DNA of 8,443 nucleotides from CAYUVV01 sp964461325 (GCA_964461325.1 CAYWTW010000034.1:1-8443); one strand, 5' to 3'; shown: positions 1 through 6,501, numbered from the stretch's first letter. Notes: a model not told the origin generated them from the sequence alone. A program made the numbers and translations.

Positions 1-529
1 TCCGACTGCGGCCGTTTTTCTTATCTCGCCCTTGTTGCTCAATCGGTTCAGCAAAGAACAAATCGAGGGTAGCCAGACCGGCATAACCGTATTGTAGCCG
101 CGCCGACTCTACCGTCCGCGAATCACAACCACGGCAAATCCTCGTGAACGCGTCCTGAATGATGTACCAAATCGGAGCAAGGTTGCGACACGATTGGCCC
201 CAATCTGATTTCGCTAATAACGACGGATCGCAAAAAAGAAATCTCGCCACAATATCCTCACCACCGACCGACTCGTAAGAGGCGTCGGTCAGCTTGAGTT
301 CCTTTTTCGCAAGATCGTCGGGCAAATTCTTGATCAAAAACGGGCCCGGCAAATCAGATTCTCTTGGCCACCGTCGTTCAAGCCCCCAGACATCAACTAC
401 ATCTGACCGGCCGAGCAAACATCCCCGCGCGGACTCCGGGAATTTTTGTCCCCGAAAGTAAAACGACAACAATAATCCCAAAACACCGGAATTCTCCTGA
501 AAAACCCTCAACAAGAGATTGCCGTTCAA
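1..529 (-). CDS. Unrecognised protein, TTG start, 3' end beyond the left edge (partial)
   Basis: The minus strand is open for 176 codons from TTG (527-529) to the window edge. A perfect AGGAGG (536-541) lies 6 nt upstream. An in-frame TAG (533-535) sits two codons before the TTG, so no earlier start is possible. The protein opens with a short hydrophobic stretch (residues about 5-25, too broken by polar residues for a clear membrane segment). It has a W/R-rich segment near 48-56, a charged stretch around 67-82, and a Cys-Arg-Gly-Cys (CxxC) at 132-135; other cysteines are at 37, 100 and 114. I recognise no family and assign no function. It is preceded by its own promoter and lies 78 nt downstream of the clpB stop, so it is probably transcribed separately. 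The open frame, strong SD and correctly placed promoter make a real gene likely. The non-ATG start means a search restricted to ATG would miss it. Confidence 0.68.
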   Translation of the reverse strand, partial: MNGNLLLRVFQENSGVLGLLLSFYFRGQKFPESARGCLLGRSDVVDVWGLERRWPRESDLPGPFLIKNLPDDLAKKELKLTDASYESVGGEDIVARFLFCDPSLLAKSDWGQSCRNLAPIWYIIQDAFTRICRGCDSRTVESARLQYGYAGLATLDLFFAEPIEQQGRDKKNGRSR

Positions 530-535
530 TGCCTA

Positions 536-541
536 CCTCCT
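536..541 (-). promoter_or_regulatory. Shine-Dalgarno site deciding the TTG start
   Basis: The minus strand reads AGGAGG here, 6 nt before the TTG at 527-529. It is a full match to the anti-SD core and is the main reason to accept a TTG start. Only one other gene in the window, the small one at 5015-5248, has a site this strong. Confidence 0.75.
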
Positions 542-570
542 AAAAATGAACAGTGTCCTATTCCTTTTCG

Positions 571-599
571 AATCTAACACGCAATATAACTTCGGTCAA
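571..599 (-). promoter_or_regulatory. Sigma70-type promoter of the left-edge gene
   Basis: The minus strand shows -35 TTGACC (594-599), a 17-nt spacer and -10 TAGATT (571-576). Transcription would start near 564, giving a 5' UTR of about 35 nt that contains the AGGAGG. Directly upstream of the -35 is an A/T-only 12-bp palindrome (600-611) that overlaps the clpB stop codon and could act as an UP element. Assignment is by consensus match only. Confidence 0.5.
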
Positions 600-607
600 T
601 TAAAATT

Positions 608-3313
608 TTAAATTGTTTCCACCGAAGCAACAGAATTGGACCGCGAAGTCCGATTCGGACGATCAGTTTTGTAAGCTCGCTTCAATTCCACTTTTGGCGC
701 GCCATCGACCAAATCAACGCTCACCACCCCCCCATGCTCTACTTGCCGGCCAATAATAAATTCGGCCACCGGATTTAAAATCTTGGTTTGAATCAAACGC
801 TTCAACGGTCGAGCGCCGTATTCACGACTATAACCTTCCCGAGCCAGATATTCGATCGACGCCGGGGAAAGTTTAAGTTCGATATTTTTCTCACGCAGAC
901 GCTTGGCCACAATCGCCACCTGCAGGTCGACGATCTCACGAATGACCGCTGGCGCGAGCGGATTGAAAATTACAATGTCATCCAGTCGATTCAAGAATTC
1001 GGGCCGGAAATGACGCTTCAAACTTTCCATAATTTTTTGTTTGGTCTCATCAAAGTCTTCGGTCGCCGTTTGTTCGTGATCGGAAAAACCAATCCGTTGG
1101 AGCCGACTCATAAACTCGCTCCCGATGTTTGACGTTATAAGGATAATCGATTTTTTAAAATTAACGACTCGCCCCTTGGAATCCGTCAGTCGGCCGTTAT
1201 CAAGCACCTGCAACAAAACGTTAAACACCTCGGGGTGGGCCTTCTCCACTTCGTCAAAAAGAAGCACCGAGTAAGGCCGATGGCGAATGGTCTCCGTTAG
1301 AGCTCCTGATTCGTCGTAACCGACGTAACCGGGGGGCGAACCGATCATCTTCGAAACTGAATGCTTTTCCATATATTCCGACATGTCCACCCGCACCAGC
1401 GACTTCTCATCGTTGAACATAAATGAAGCTAAGGCCCGAGCTAATTCGGTTTTGCCCACACCCGTCGGCCCGAGAAATATGAAGGAACCGATCGGCCGAT
1501 CCGGATCGGCAATACCGGCCCGCGAACGTTTGATCGCCTCGGCCACCTTGCGAATAGCTTCATCCTGGCCGCGAACTCGTGATTGTAGCTCGGCCTCCAA
1601 ACGCTGAAGTTTGACGGCTTCTTCCTCGAGCATGCGAGTGACTGGAATGTGCGTCCAACGCGCCACCACTTTGGCGATATCCTCTTCCGTGATTTCTTCT
1701 TTCAAAATCTGTCGGCGGCTCTGCAGACGCTTGAGCCGCGTCTTTTTCTGTTGCAAGGTCCGTTCTAGCTCTGGCAGGCGGCCATAACGAATCTCCGCCG
1801 CCCGTGTTAAATCGACCGTCAGTTCAGCTTGCTCGGCGTCTTGCCGGGCGGTTTCGAGATCGGTTTTCAATTTTTTAATTTCCTCAATCACCCCCTTCTC
1901 ATTCTGCCAACGTCGTTCCACGTCGCGCGTTTCGTCCTTAAGATCGGCAATCTTTTTTTCCACCTCGGTCAGACGGGCTTTCAAATCCTTGTCGCCCGCT
2001 TTCAGCTTAAGTTCTTGGCGGATAGCCTCGCGCTCCACCTCCAACCGCATAACTTTAGTCTGAGCCTCTTCAAGCAAAGCGGGCTTATTCTCTAACTGCA
2101 GGCGCAAGGCCGAGGACGCCTCATCAATTAAGTCGATAGCCTTATCGGGCAAAAAACGGTCGGTGATGTAACGGCGCGAGAGGTTAACCGCGGCCACAAT
2201 CGCATCATCAGTAATATGAATACCGTGATGAGCTTCGTATTTATCCTTGAGGCCACGCAAGATCGCCACCGCGTCTTCCGGCCCCGGCTCCTCAACGTAA
2301 ATGGGTTGGAAGCGACGCGTCAGGGCCTGGTCTTTCTCGATATGGCGCTGGTACTCCTTGATCGTGGTGGCACCGATCATTCGTAGCTCGCCACGGGCAA
2401 GAGCCGGCTTGAGCATATTCGAAGCGTCGATCGCTCCTTCGGCCGCGCCAGCGCCAACAATCGTGTGGATCTCGTCGATGAAAACTAAAATCTTGCCTTC
2501 AGCTCGCTCAATTTCCTTCAAAACATTTTTTAAACGGTCTTCGAATTCGCCTCGATATTTCGTCCCGGCCACCAGCAGGCCAAGATCGAGCGAGACCAAC
2601 TCCCGGCCGCGTAATGATTCCGGCACGTCGCCGCGGGCAATCCGCAGAGCCAGACCCTCGGCAATCGCTGTCTTGCCCGTTCCGGCCTCACCGATGAGGA
2701 TGGGGTTGTTCTTGGTCCGGCGCGACAGAATTTCCATTACCCGCTGTGTTTCCTCTTCACGACCAATCACCGGATCAAGCTTATCTTGGCGAGCCATGGC
2801 GGTTAGATTTTTGGTAAATTTTTCAATCGCCCGGAAACGCTTTTGAGGGGTCGCGTCGGTAATTTTGCCCGAGCGCAATTCTTGCAAGACGCGCAAAACG
2901 CCTTCACGACTGACCCGAAAGCGATTCAAAATTTCGTGCGCCTGATTCGGCGACTCAAAAAAAGCCAAAAACAGATGCTCCGGGCCAATAAAATCGTCCT
3001 GCAAATTGGCGGCGATCTTACCCGAAGCGTCAAACACCCGGACAAGCTCCGGTGTGAGGTAGAGTTGGTAGGAAGGCGAGGCCACCATGCCCGCCGGTCC
3101 GCCCTCCAGACCTTCCATCACGTAGTCGGAAATGGCGATAGTGTCAACGTCCAAACGTTCAAGAATAGACAGCAAACCGCTGTCTTCGAGCAGAATCATC
3201 CCCGCCAGAAGGTGCAACGGATTAACCTGATTTTGGCCTCGCTCCACGGCGAGTTCCTGACTCCGGCGAATGACCTCCTTAGCTTTGGAGGTAAAATTGG
3301 AAAAAGGGGGCAT
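608..3313 (-). CDS. clpB: ClpB-type AAA+ protein disaggregase with a ClpP-loop-like IGF insertion
   Basis: This is a cytosolic hexameric Hsp100 that threads aggregated proteins through its pore, in ClpB normally with DnaK. It has 901 residues; E. coli ClpB is about 857. Domain order: double Clp_N (about 1-148). D1 has Walker A GEAGTGKT (208-215), pore loop KYRG (252-255), Walker B with D280-E281 and RRF (333-335). The long coiled-coil M-domain spans about 405-530 and carries the ClpB-typical RAAEIRYGRLPELE (504-517). D2 has Walker A GPTGVGKT (615-622), pore loop GYVG (662-665), Walker B LLFDE (684-688) and sensor 2 GARPLKR (833-839). Oddity: between TSN (727-729) and FRPEF there are about 10 more residues than in E. 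coli ClpB, including IGF (741-743), as in ClpC/ClpX ClpP-docking loops. A polar tail (880-901) ends the protein. The ATG follows the upstream stop by 3 nt without an SD, which suggests translational coupling. No CIRCE element was seen. Confidence 0.96.
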   Translation of the reverse strand: MPPFSNFTSKAKEVIRRSQELAVERGQNQVNPLHLLAGMILLEDSGLLSILERLDVDTIAISDYVMEGLEGGPAGMVASPSYQLYLTPELVRVFDASGKIAANLQDDFIGPEHLFLAFFESPNQAHEILNRFRVSREGVLRVLQELRSGKITDATPQKRFRAIEKFTKNLTAMARQDKLDPVIGREEETQRVMEILSRRTKNNPILIGEAGTGKTAIAEGLALRIARGDVPESLRGRELVSLDLGLLVAGTKYRGEFEDRLKNVLKEIERAEGKILVFIDEIHTIVGAGAAEGAIDASNMLKPALARGELRMIGATTIKEYQRHIEKDQALTRRFQPIYVEEPGPEDAVAILRGLKDKYEAHHGIHITDDAIVAAVNLSRRYITDRFLPDKAIDLIDEASSALRLQLENKPALLEEAQTKVMRLEVEREAIRQELKLKAGDKDLKARLTEVEKKIADLKDETRDVERRWQNEKGVIEEIKKLKTDLETARQDAEQAELTVDLTRAAEIRYGRLPELERTLQQKKTRLKRLQSRRQILKEEITEEDIAKVVARWTHIPVTRMLEEEAVKLQRLEAELQSRVRGQDEAIRKVAEAIKRSRAGIADPDRPIGSFIFLGPTGVGKTELARALASFMFNDEKSLVRVDMSEYMEKHSVSKMIGSPPGYVGYDESGALTETIRHRPYSVLLFDEVEKAHPEVFNVLLQVLDNGRLTDSKGRVVNFKKSIILITSNIGSEFMSRLQRIGFSDHEQTATEDFDETKQKIMESLKRHFRPEFLNRLDDIVIFNPLAPAVIREIVDLQVAIVAKRLREKNIELKLSPASIEYLAREGYSREYGARPLKRLIQTKILNPVAEFIIGRQVEHGGVVSVDLVDGAPKVELKRAYKTDRPNRTSRSNSVASVETI

Positions 3314-3316
3314 AAT

Positions 3317-4279
3317 TTACCGACCCGCGTCGTTAACCGTGGCCGCGAGCAGAGCGAGCACGGTAGCGCTCGGCAAGGCTTTGCCCGGCGCCAAACTCAA
3401 ACCAACGACTCGACCGTTCAAATTCAAAAGCGGGCCGCCCACGTTCGCGCCAGTCACGGCATCGGTAATAATTAGAAAAGCCTCGGGCGCGGCCTCGTCC
3501 GCTTGATCGCCCGTCGCGGACGAGGTGGTGGTGGCCGTAGTCGTCGCCATATCACTCATCGAGAGGGCGGGGCCGCCCGAAACGATTCCATCTTCGACAA
3601 GAGTCCGGCCGGCGCGGTCTAAACCTAGCGCTAACACCCGCTGGCCAATCACCAATTGGTCGAGCGACATATCAACGTGCGGCAGGGTCGTCACCTCGCT
3701 GGCCGGCAAATCAATTTGCCAAGCCGCCACGCCGCGTCCAATCTCGCCCAGAGTCAAAACCGAACCGAGACCAGTTAAAATATTTGTCGATACCGATTTA
3801 ATCGCCAAGGCGCGACCGTCCGGCAACAACGCGCGCAAATGGTTTAGATCTGGTTTGGGCTCGGCCGTCGAGCTGGAACGCGCCTTCGGGGCAATCGCCG
3901 GTTCCGTAATTGGCCAAACAGGTTCGCTAGAAATAATCAAACCCGAATCGCCAGTAATAAATCCAAAGGCAATGGGGACCGCGTTAGGATCATCAACCAA
4001 GACCAGACGCACTAGCGCCGGCGAGGCGTCAGCCACGGCCTTGACTACCTGCTCCGCTTCCGTCACGACCACGGGTACCTCGCGGATAACCGTAGTCGTC
4101 TGCGTTTCAGCCGGAACAACGCGTTCGATGGTTCGTTCGATTACCTGATTAATGGTTTGGGTAACTCCGGCCGGAGCTTGGTCCATTAAGGTCACAGTGA
4201 CGATGCCGGTGGCAATCGAAGTAACGAAGCTAACCAGCAGGGTAAGCAAAACAATCTGATTTTTGTTTAGATCTTCCAT
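3317..4279 (-). CDS. Membrane-anchored trypsin/HtrA-like protein lacking catalytic residues (probable pseudoprotease)
   Basis: From the ATG at 4277-4279 the protein has 320 residues. One transmembrane helix (about 8-32) is followed by a T/V/E-rich linker (about 36-72) and a domain with the outline of an S1C (HtrA/DegP) protease. The GxGFIIS-like strand appears as FGFITGDSGLIIS (105-117), then a GIVSGGPA match (231-238), and near the end GANVGGPLLNLNGRVVGL (277-294), which matches the GNSGGPLLN motif around the active serine. The serine is Val280, the histidine position reads Pro120 within SSEPVW, and no Asp stands in the NILTGLGSVL segment. The triad therefore appears lost. No PDZ domain follows. 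A T/S-rich insert (about 245-256) is present. An in-frame TTG (4289-4291) could add four residues; neither start has an SD. It lies between sodA and clpB, 3 nt before clpB. Inferred role: an extracytoplasmic binding or scaffold protein. It might instead be a very divergent active protease. Confidence 0.8.
   Translation of the reverse strand: MEDLNKNQIVLLTLLVSFVTSIATGIVTVTLMDQAPAGVTQTINQVIERTIERVVPAETQTTTVIREVPVVVTEAEQVVKAVADASPALVRLVLVDDPNAVPIAFGFITGDSGLIISSEPVWPITEPAIAPKARSSSTAEPKPDLNHLRALLPDGRALAIKSVSTNILTGLGSVLTLGEIGRGVAAWQIDLPASEVTTLPHVDMSLDQLVIGQRVLALGLDRAGRTLVEDGIVSGGPALSMSDMATTTATTTSSATGDQADEAAPEAFLIITDAVTGANVGGPLLNLNGRVVGLSLAPGKALPSATVLALLAATVNDAGR
3493..3525. repeat. Perfect 10-bp inverted repeat inside the pseudoprotease gene
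   Basis: CCTCGTCCGC (3493-3502) and GCGGACGAGG (3516-3525) are exact reverse complements separated by 13 nt. The repeat lies in the low-complexity coding stretch after the T/S-rich insert. It would form a GC-rich hairpin in the mRNA but has no T-run to make it a terminator. Confidence 0.7.
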
Positions 4280-4302
4280 ATTGTTTGCCAACTTAACACA
4301 TT

Positions 4303-4308
4303 ATTATA
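4303..4308 (-). promoter_or_regulatory. Possible -10 box in the sodA-pseudoprotease gap
   Basis: A perfect TATAAT lies on the minus strand in the gap between the sodA stop (4315-4317) and the pseudoprotease start. No convincing -35 or TGn extension accompanies it, and the run is AT-rich on both strands, so it may be chance. If used, transcription would begin near 4296, only about 5 nt before the TTG or 17 nt before the ATG, giving an internal promoter for the pseudoprotease and clpB. Confidence 0.25.
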
Positions 4309-4314
4309 ATAAAA

Positions 4315-4911
4315 TCAAGAGAAAAGCCGTTTTTCCACCTCTGGCCAATTAACGACCGACCAGACGGCCTCCAAATAATCGGCTCGCCGGTTCTGATACC
4401 GGAGATAATAGGCATGCTCCCAGACGTCAATGCCAAAAACGGGCGAACCCCGGGCGAGAGACGTATCTTGATTGGGAGTGCTGATAATCTCTAATTGCTT
4501 GCTTGATTTTTTAATCAGCCAGGCCCAACCAGAACCAAATTGGCTTAACGCCACTTCTCTAAACCGATCCTTAAATGTCTGAACGCCGCCAAAATGTTCA
4601 GTAAGCAAAAGCTCGAGACGTTCTGACGGACCACGACCGGCTGGAGTTAACCATGCCCAAAACAGCGAATGATTGTAGTGGCCGCCGCCGTGATTGCGCA
4701 CTGTGGCTCGAATCTCCGCGGGCAAAGAATCAAGATTAAGAAGCAGATCTTCAAGTGATTTTTTCTGTTCGTCCGGATAGCGTTCCAGCGCGGCGTTTAG
4801 TTTATCAACGTACGCTTGATGGTGTTTGCCATGATGCAGACGCATCGTCGCTTCATCAATATATGGCTCCAAGGCATCGTAGGCGTAAGCAAGTTTGGGC
4901 AACGCGTGCAT
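4315..4911 (-). CDS. sodA: Superoxide dismutase, Mn-type Fe/Mn family
   Basis: It converts superoxide to hydrogen peroxide and oxygen in the cytoplasm. The 198-residue protein matches the family along its length: N-terminal LPKLAYAYDALEPYID, HHGKHHQAYVDKLN (26-39), HYNHSLFW (78-85), FGSGWAWL (125-132) and IDVWEHAYYLRYQNRRADY (161-179). Metal ligands are visible as His26, His81, Asp162 and His166. The residue set GGGH (75-78) with Gln148 in STPNQDT follows the manganese pattern, not the iron pattern, although cambialistic use cannot be excluded. The frame stays open for 20 more codons upstream, but those codons run into the terminator of the neighbouring gene. The ATG at 4909-4911 gives the family's standard N-terminus, so I chose it. 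No signal peptide follows from that start. It is the likely first gene of an operon with the pseudoprotease and clpB. Confidence 0.95.
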   Translation of the reverse strand: MHALPKLAYAYDALEPYIDEATMRLHHGKHHQAYVDKLNAALERYPDEQKKSLEDLLLNLDSLPAEIRATVRNHGGGHYNHSLFWAWLTPAGRGPSERLELLLTEHFGGVQTFKDRFREVALSQFGSGWAWLIKKSSKQLEIISTPNQDTSLARGSPVFGIDVWEHAYYLRYQNRRADYLEAVWSVVNWPEVEKRLFS

Positions 4912-4920
4912 TCGCTTCAC

Positions 4921-4929
4921 AGTATAACA
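4921..4929 (-). promoter_or_regulatory. Extended -10 promoter of sodA
   Basis: The minus strand reads TGTTATACT, a TGn-extended -10 box (TATACT at 4921-4926). No good -35 lies at 16-18 nt, which an extended -10 can tolerate. Transcription would start near 4914, leaving only about 3 nt before the sodA ATG and hence an essentially leaderless mRNA. The box lies just downstream of the terminator of the small upstream gene, which supports an independent start for sodA. Confidence 0.5.
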
Positions 4930-4943
4930 CAAGGCCAAGAGAC

Positions 4944-4976
4944 AAAAAGAGCCCCGCGCCAATTTTGGCACGGGGC
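4944..4976 (-). terminator. Rho-independent terminator after the small orphan gene
   Basis: On the minus strand the arms GCCCCG and CGGGGC enclose a second perfect stem GCCAA/TTGGC, with a single mismatch between the stems and a 2-nt loop (4951-4976). TCTTTTT follows (4944-4950). It begins 38 nt after the stop codon at 5015-5017 and ends before the sodA promoter, so it insulates the two units. Confidence 0.85.
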
Positions 4977-5014
4977 AATCAGACGAAAAAACATTGGGCG
5001 AGACGAGAGAAGAA

Positions 5015-5248
5015 TCAGACTGAAATGTTCTTCATTTTTTGGCTATGCTGTCTTGCCGCCGACCGCACAGATTCAAAACCGGGATGTTTGGCCCCCAGAT
5101 CCCTCACGGCCGCAGAAATTGGCCGATAATAGGAATCGGGAGCACCCTGCTCCTTTAGCCTTGCATACAACACGCCGTACAACTCTTCCGTCCCAACAAC
5201 TTGCAGGACACGACCGCACGCCGCCTTCGCAAAACCACTCTCACTCAT
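5015..5248 (-). CDS. Small protein of unknown function, 77 residues
   Basis: The start is ATG 5246-5248, preceded by a perfect AGGAGG (5253-5258) at 4 nt. The frame is open further upstream to 5347, but the SD fixes this ATG and the upstream part overlaps the promoter. The protein begins MSESGFAKAACGRVLQ, is predicted soluble, has one Cys (residue 11) and a basic C-terminus (RQHSQKMKNISV). It has no transmembrane segment or signal peptide, and I recognise no family. It has its own promoter (5310-5338), a 5' UTR of about 55 nt with a hairpin, and a strong terminator, so it is a self-contained monocistronic unit between the cysteine desulfurase and sodA. Complete expression signals make a real gene likely. 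Function is unknown; the neighbours alone do not justify assigning one. Confidence 0.72.
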   Translation of the reverse strand: MSESGFAKAACGRVLQVVGTEELYGVLYARLKEQGAPDSYYRPISAAVRDLGAKHPGFESVRSAARQHSQKMKNISV

Positions 5249-5252
5249 AAAA

Positions 5253-5258
5253 CCTCCT
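5253..5258 (-). promoter_or_regulatory. Shine-Dalgarno site of the small orphan gene
   Basis: AGGAGG on the minus strand, 4 nt before the ATG at 5246-5248. It selects this internal ATG over the upstream in-frame ATG at 5345-5347, shortening the product from 110 to 77 residues. Confidence 0.75.
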
Positions 5259-5275
5259 ATCCAAAAGTGACCCGC

Positions 5276-5298
5276 GCTCTCCCATCCATTGAGAGAGC
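5276..5298 (-). promoter_or_regulatory. Hairpin in the 5' UTR of the small orphan gene
   Basis: The exact inverted repeat GCTCTC (5276-5281) and GAGAGC (5293-5298), with an 11-nt loop, lies between the predicted transcription start (about 5303) and the AGGAGG. No T-run follows, so it is not a standard terminator. It could be a leader structure affecting translation or mRNA stability, or chance. Confidence 0.35.
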
Positions 5299-5309
5299 TC
5301 TGGCGGAGC

Positions 5310-5338
5310 AGATTACGCCAACACGGATAATTAGTCAA
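5310..5338 (-). promoter_or_regulatory. Sigma70-type promoter of the small orphan gene
   Basis: Minus strand: -35 TTGACT (5333-5338), a 17-nt spacer and -10 TAATCT (5310-5315). The -35 overlaps the stop codon of the cysteine desulfurase (5331-5333). The predicted start is near 5303. Confidence 0.5.
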
Positions 5339-6494
5339 ATCTGGCACGGTGGATAATCTCTGGCAAAACCCGTAAAACGTAGTCTAATTGGCGTTTGGTG
5401 GTGTGGCGATCGAGAGTGAAGCGCACGGCGCTCCGCGCCGCCGCCGCCCCGCGCAGGGCCTCAATCACATAGGAGCCCTCACGCTCTCGGAGCAAACAAG
5501 CGCTGCCGGTGGAAACCGCTACCCCAACGGCATCCAAACCAAGCACAATCGCTTCCGCCTCTGCCCCGGGAAAGGAAATATTCAAACAGTGGGGCAAACC
5601 ATGCTCGAGCGAGCCGTTAAAAACCGCGTCCGGAAAAATTTTTGAAAGACCAGATAGAAAACAACCCCGAAGCGCCCGCAAACGCGCCACTTCCTTATCT
5701 CGCTCCCGCTCGACGACCTCGAGCGCCGCGGCCAAACCGAGAGCCGCCGGAACATCCTCCGTCCCCGCCCAAAGACCGGCCTCTTGCCCGCCACCTGTCA
5801 CTAATGGCGAAAGCGCGAGCCCGCGACGCACCCAGAGCGCGCCTTGAGCGGGGCCATAAATTTTGCGGCCGGAAAGACTCAATAAATCGAGGCCCAGAGC
5901 TCGCGGATTAAGAGGCAGGAAACGCGCCGCCGGCGCGGTGTCGCTGTGGAAGTATGGGTAGGGTGTTCCTTGGGCGCGCCGCCATTCACGGAGTACACGA
6001 GCTAAGGCGGATAAATCTTCCACCACCCCGGTTTCACTATTGGCATAGGCCAGGCTCACTAGTCGGGTTGCCGGACGAAGAGCGGCACGCAAATTTTTAG
6101 GCGTGATTCGCCAGGAAGATTCCGGCTGGAGCCAAACCAGTTTGGCTCCCCGGCGCTCCAACTCGCGCAACGGTCCCAAGACCGAACGGTGCTCGATCGG
6201 CGAACTGATTATCTCCACGTTATCAAGCGCGCCAACGCCGGACCACAAACCGATGAGGGCCAAATTATTAGCGGCCGTGGCCGAAGGCACAAACACAATC
6301 TCGTCCGGGCTAGCGGAGAGTTGCTTCGCCACCCGTCGCCGAGCGTCGGTCAAAGCTCGGCCGGCCGCTACTCCCGCGGCGTGGAGACTCGCGGGATTGG
6401 CAAACCAACGCCGAGCTCGGCTCATCGCCCGCGCCACTCGACGATCGAGCGGCGTAGCCGCGCCGGCATCAAGATAAATCTGACGTCGCCACAT
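5331..6494 (-). CDS. Cysteine desulfurase, IscS/NifS family (PLP-dependent)
   Basis: It releases sulfur from L-cysteine as an enzyme persulfide plus alanine, for Fe-S clusters and/or tRNA thiolation, in the cytoplasm. The 387-residue protein opens with the family's IYLDAGAATPLD (6-17). It then has ANPA near 32, SAT (71-73), EHRSVL with catalytic His102 (101-106), ANSETGVV (151-158), Asp185 for the PLP pyridine nitrogen, the PLP lysine Lys211 in SGRKIYGP, and the persulfide cysteine Cys333 in STGSAC (328-333). Two positions differ from E. coli IscS: the residue before the PLP lysine is Arg210 (normally His), and the PLP-contacting Gln aligns with Pro188. The frame stays open 70 codons upstream, but that part is antisense to infB and has no family resemblance, so I chose ATG 6492-6494. 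No SD is present. No IscU, MnmA or Suf gene lies beside it, so the sulfur acceptor cannot be read from context. Confidence 0.93.
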   Translation of the reverse strand: MWRRQIYLDAGAATPLDRRVARAMSRARRWFANPASLHAAGVAAGRALTDARRRVAKQLSASPDEIVFVPSATAANNLALIGLWSGVGALDNVEIISSPIEHRSVLGPLRELERRGAKLVWLQPESSWRITPKNLRAALRPATRLVSLAYANSETGVVEDLSALARVLREWRRAQGTPYPYFHSDTAPAARFLPLNPRALGLDLLSLSGRKIYGPAQGALWVRRGLALSPLVTGGGQEAGLWAGTEDVPAALGLAAALEVVERERDKEVARLRALRGCFLSGLSKIFPDAVFNGSLEHGLPHCLNISFPGAEAEAIVLGLDAVGVAVSTGSACLLREREGSYVIEALRGAAAARSAVRFTLDRHTTKRQLDYVLRVLPEIIHRARFD

Positions 6495-6501
6495 CACTAT
6501 C

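Noticed and set aside
600..611. 12-bp A/T palindrome at the clpB stop as a terminator
   Set aside because: The stem has no GC pairs and no separate T-run, so it is too weak. It fits better as an AT-rich element upstream of the left-edge promoter.
788..3506. Several plus-strand open frames of 74-210 codons opposite clpB and the pseudoprotease
   Set aside because: They are antisense shadows of conserved coding sequence, with no SD, no family resemblance and residue patterns that mirror the opposite strand.
4912..4971. 20-residue N-terminal extension of superoxide dismutase, possibly a signal peptide
   Set aside because: The codons overlap the terminator hairpin and the predicted sodA promoter. 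The ATG at 4911 gives the standard family N-terminus.
4755..5250. Two overlapping plus-strand open frames opposite sodA and the small gene
   Set aside because: They overlap each other, cross the terminator hairpin and have neither SD nor recognisable content.
5249..5347. 33-residue upstream extension of the small orphan protein
   Set aside because: The perfect AGGAGG 4 nt before ATG 5248 and the promoter within 5310-5338 show that translation begins internally.
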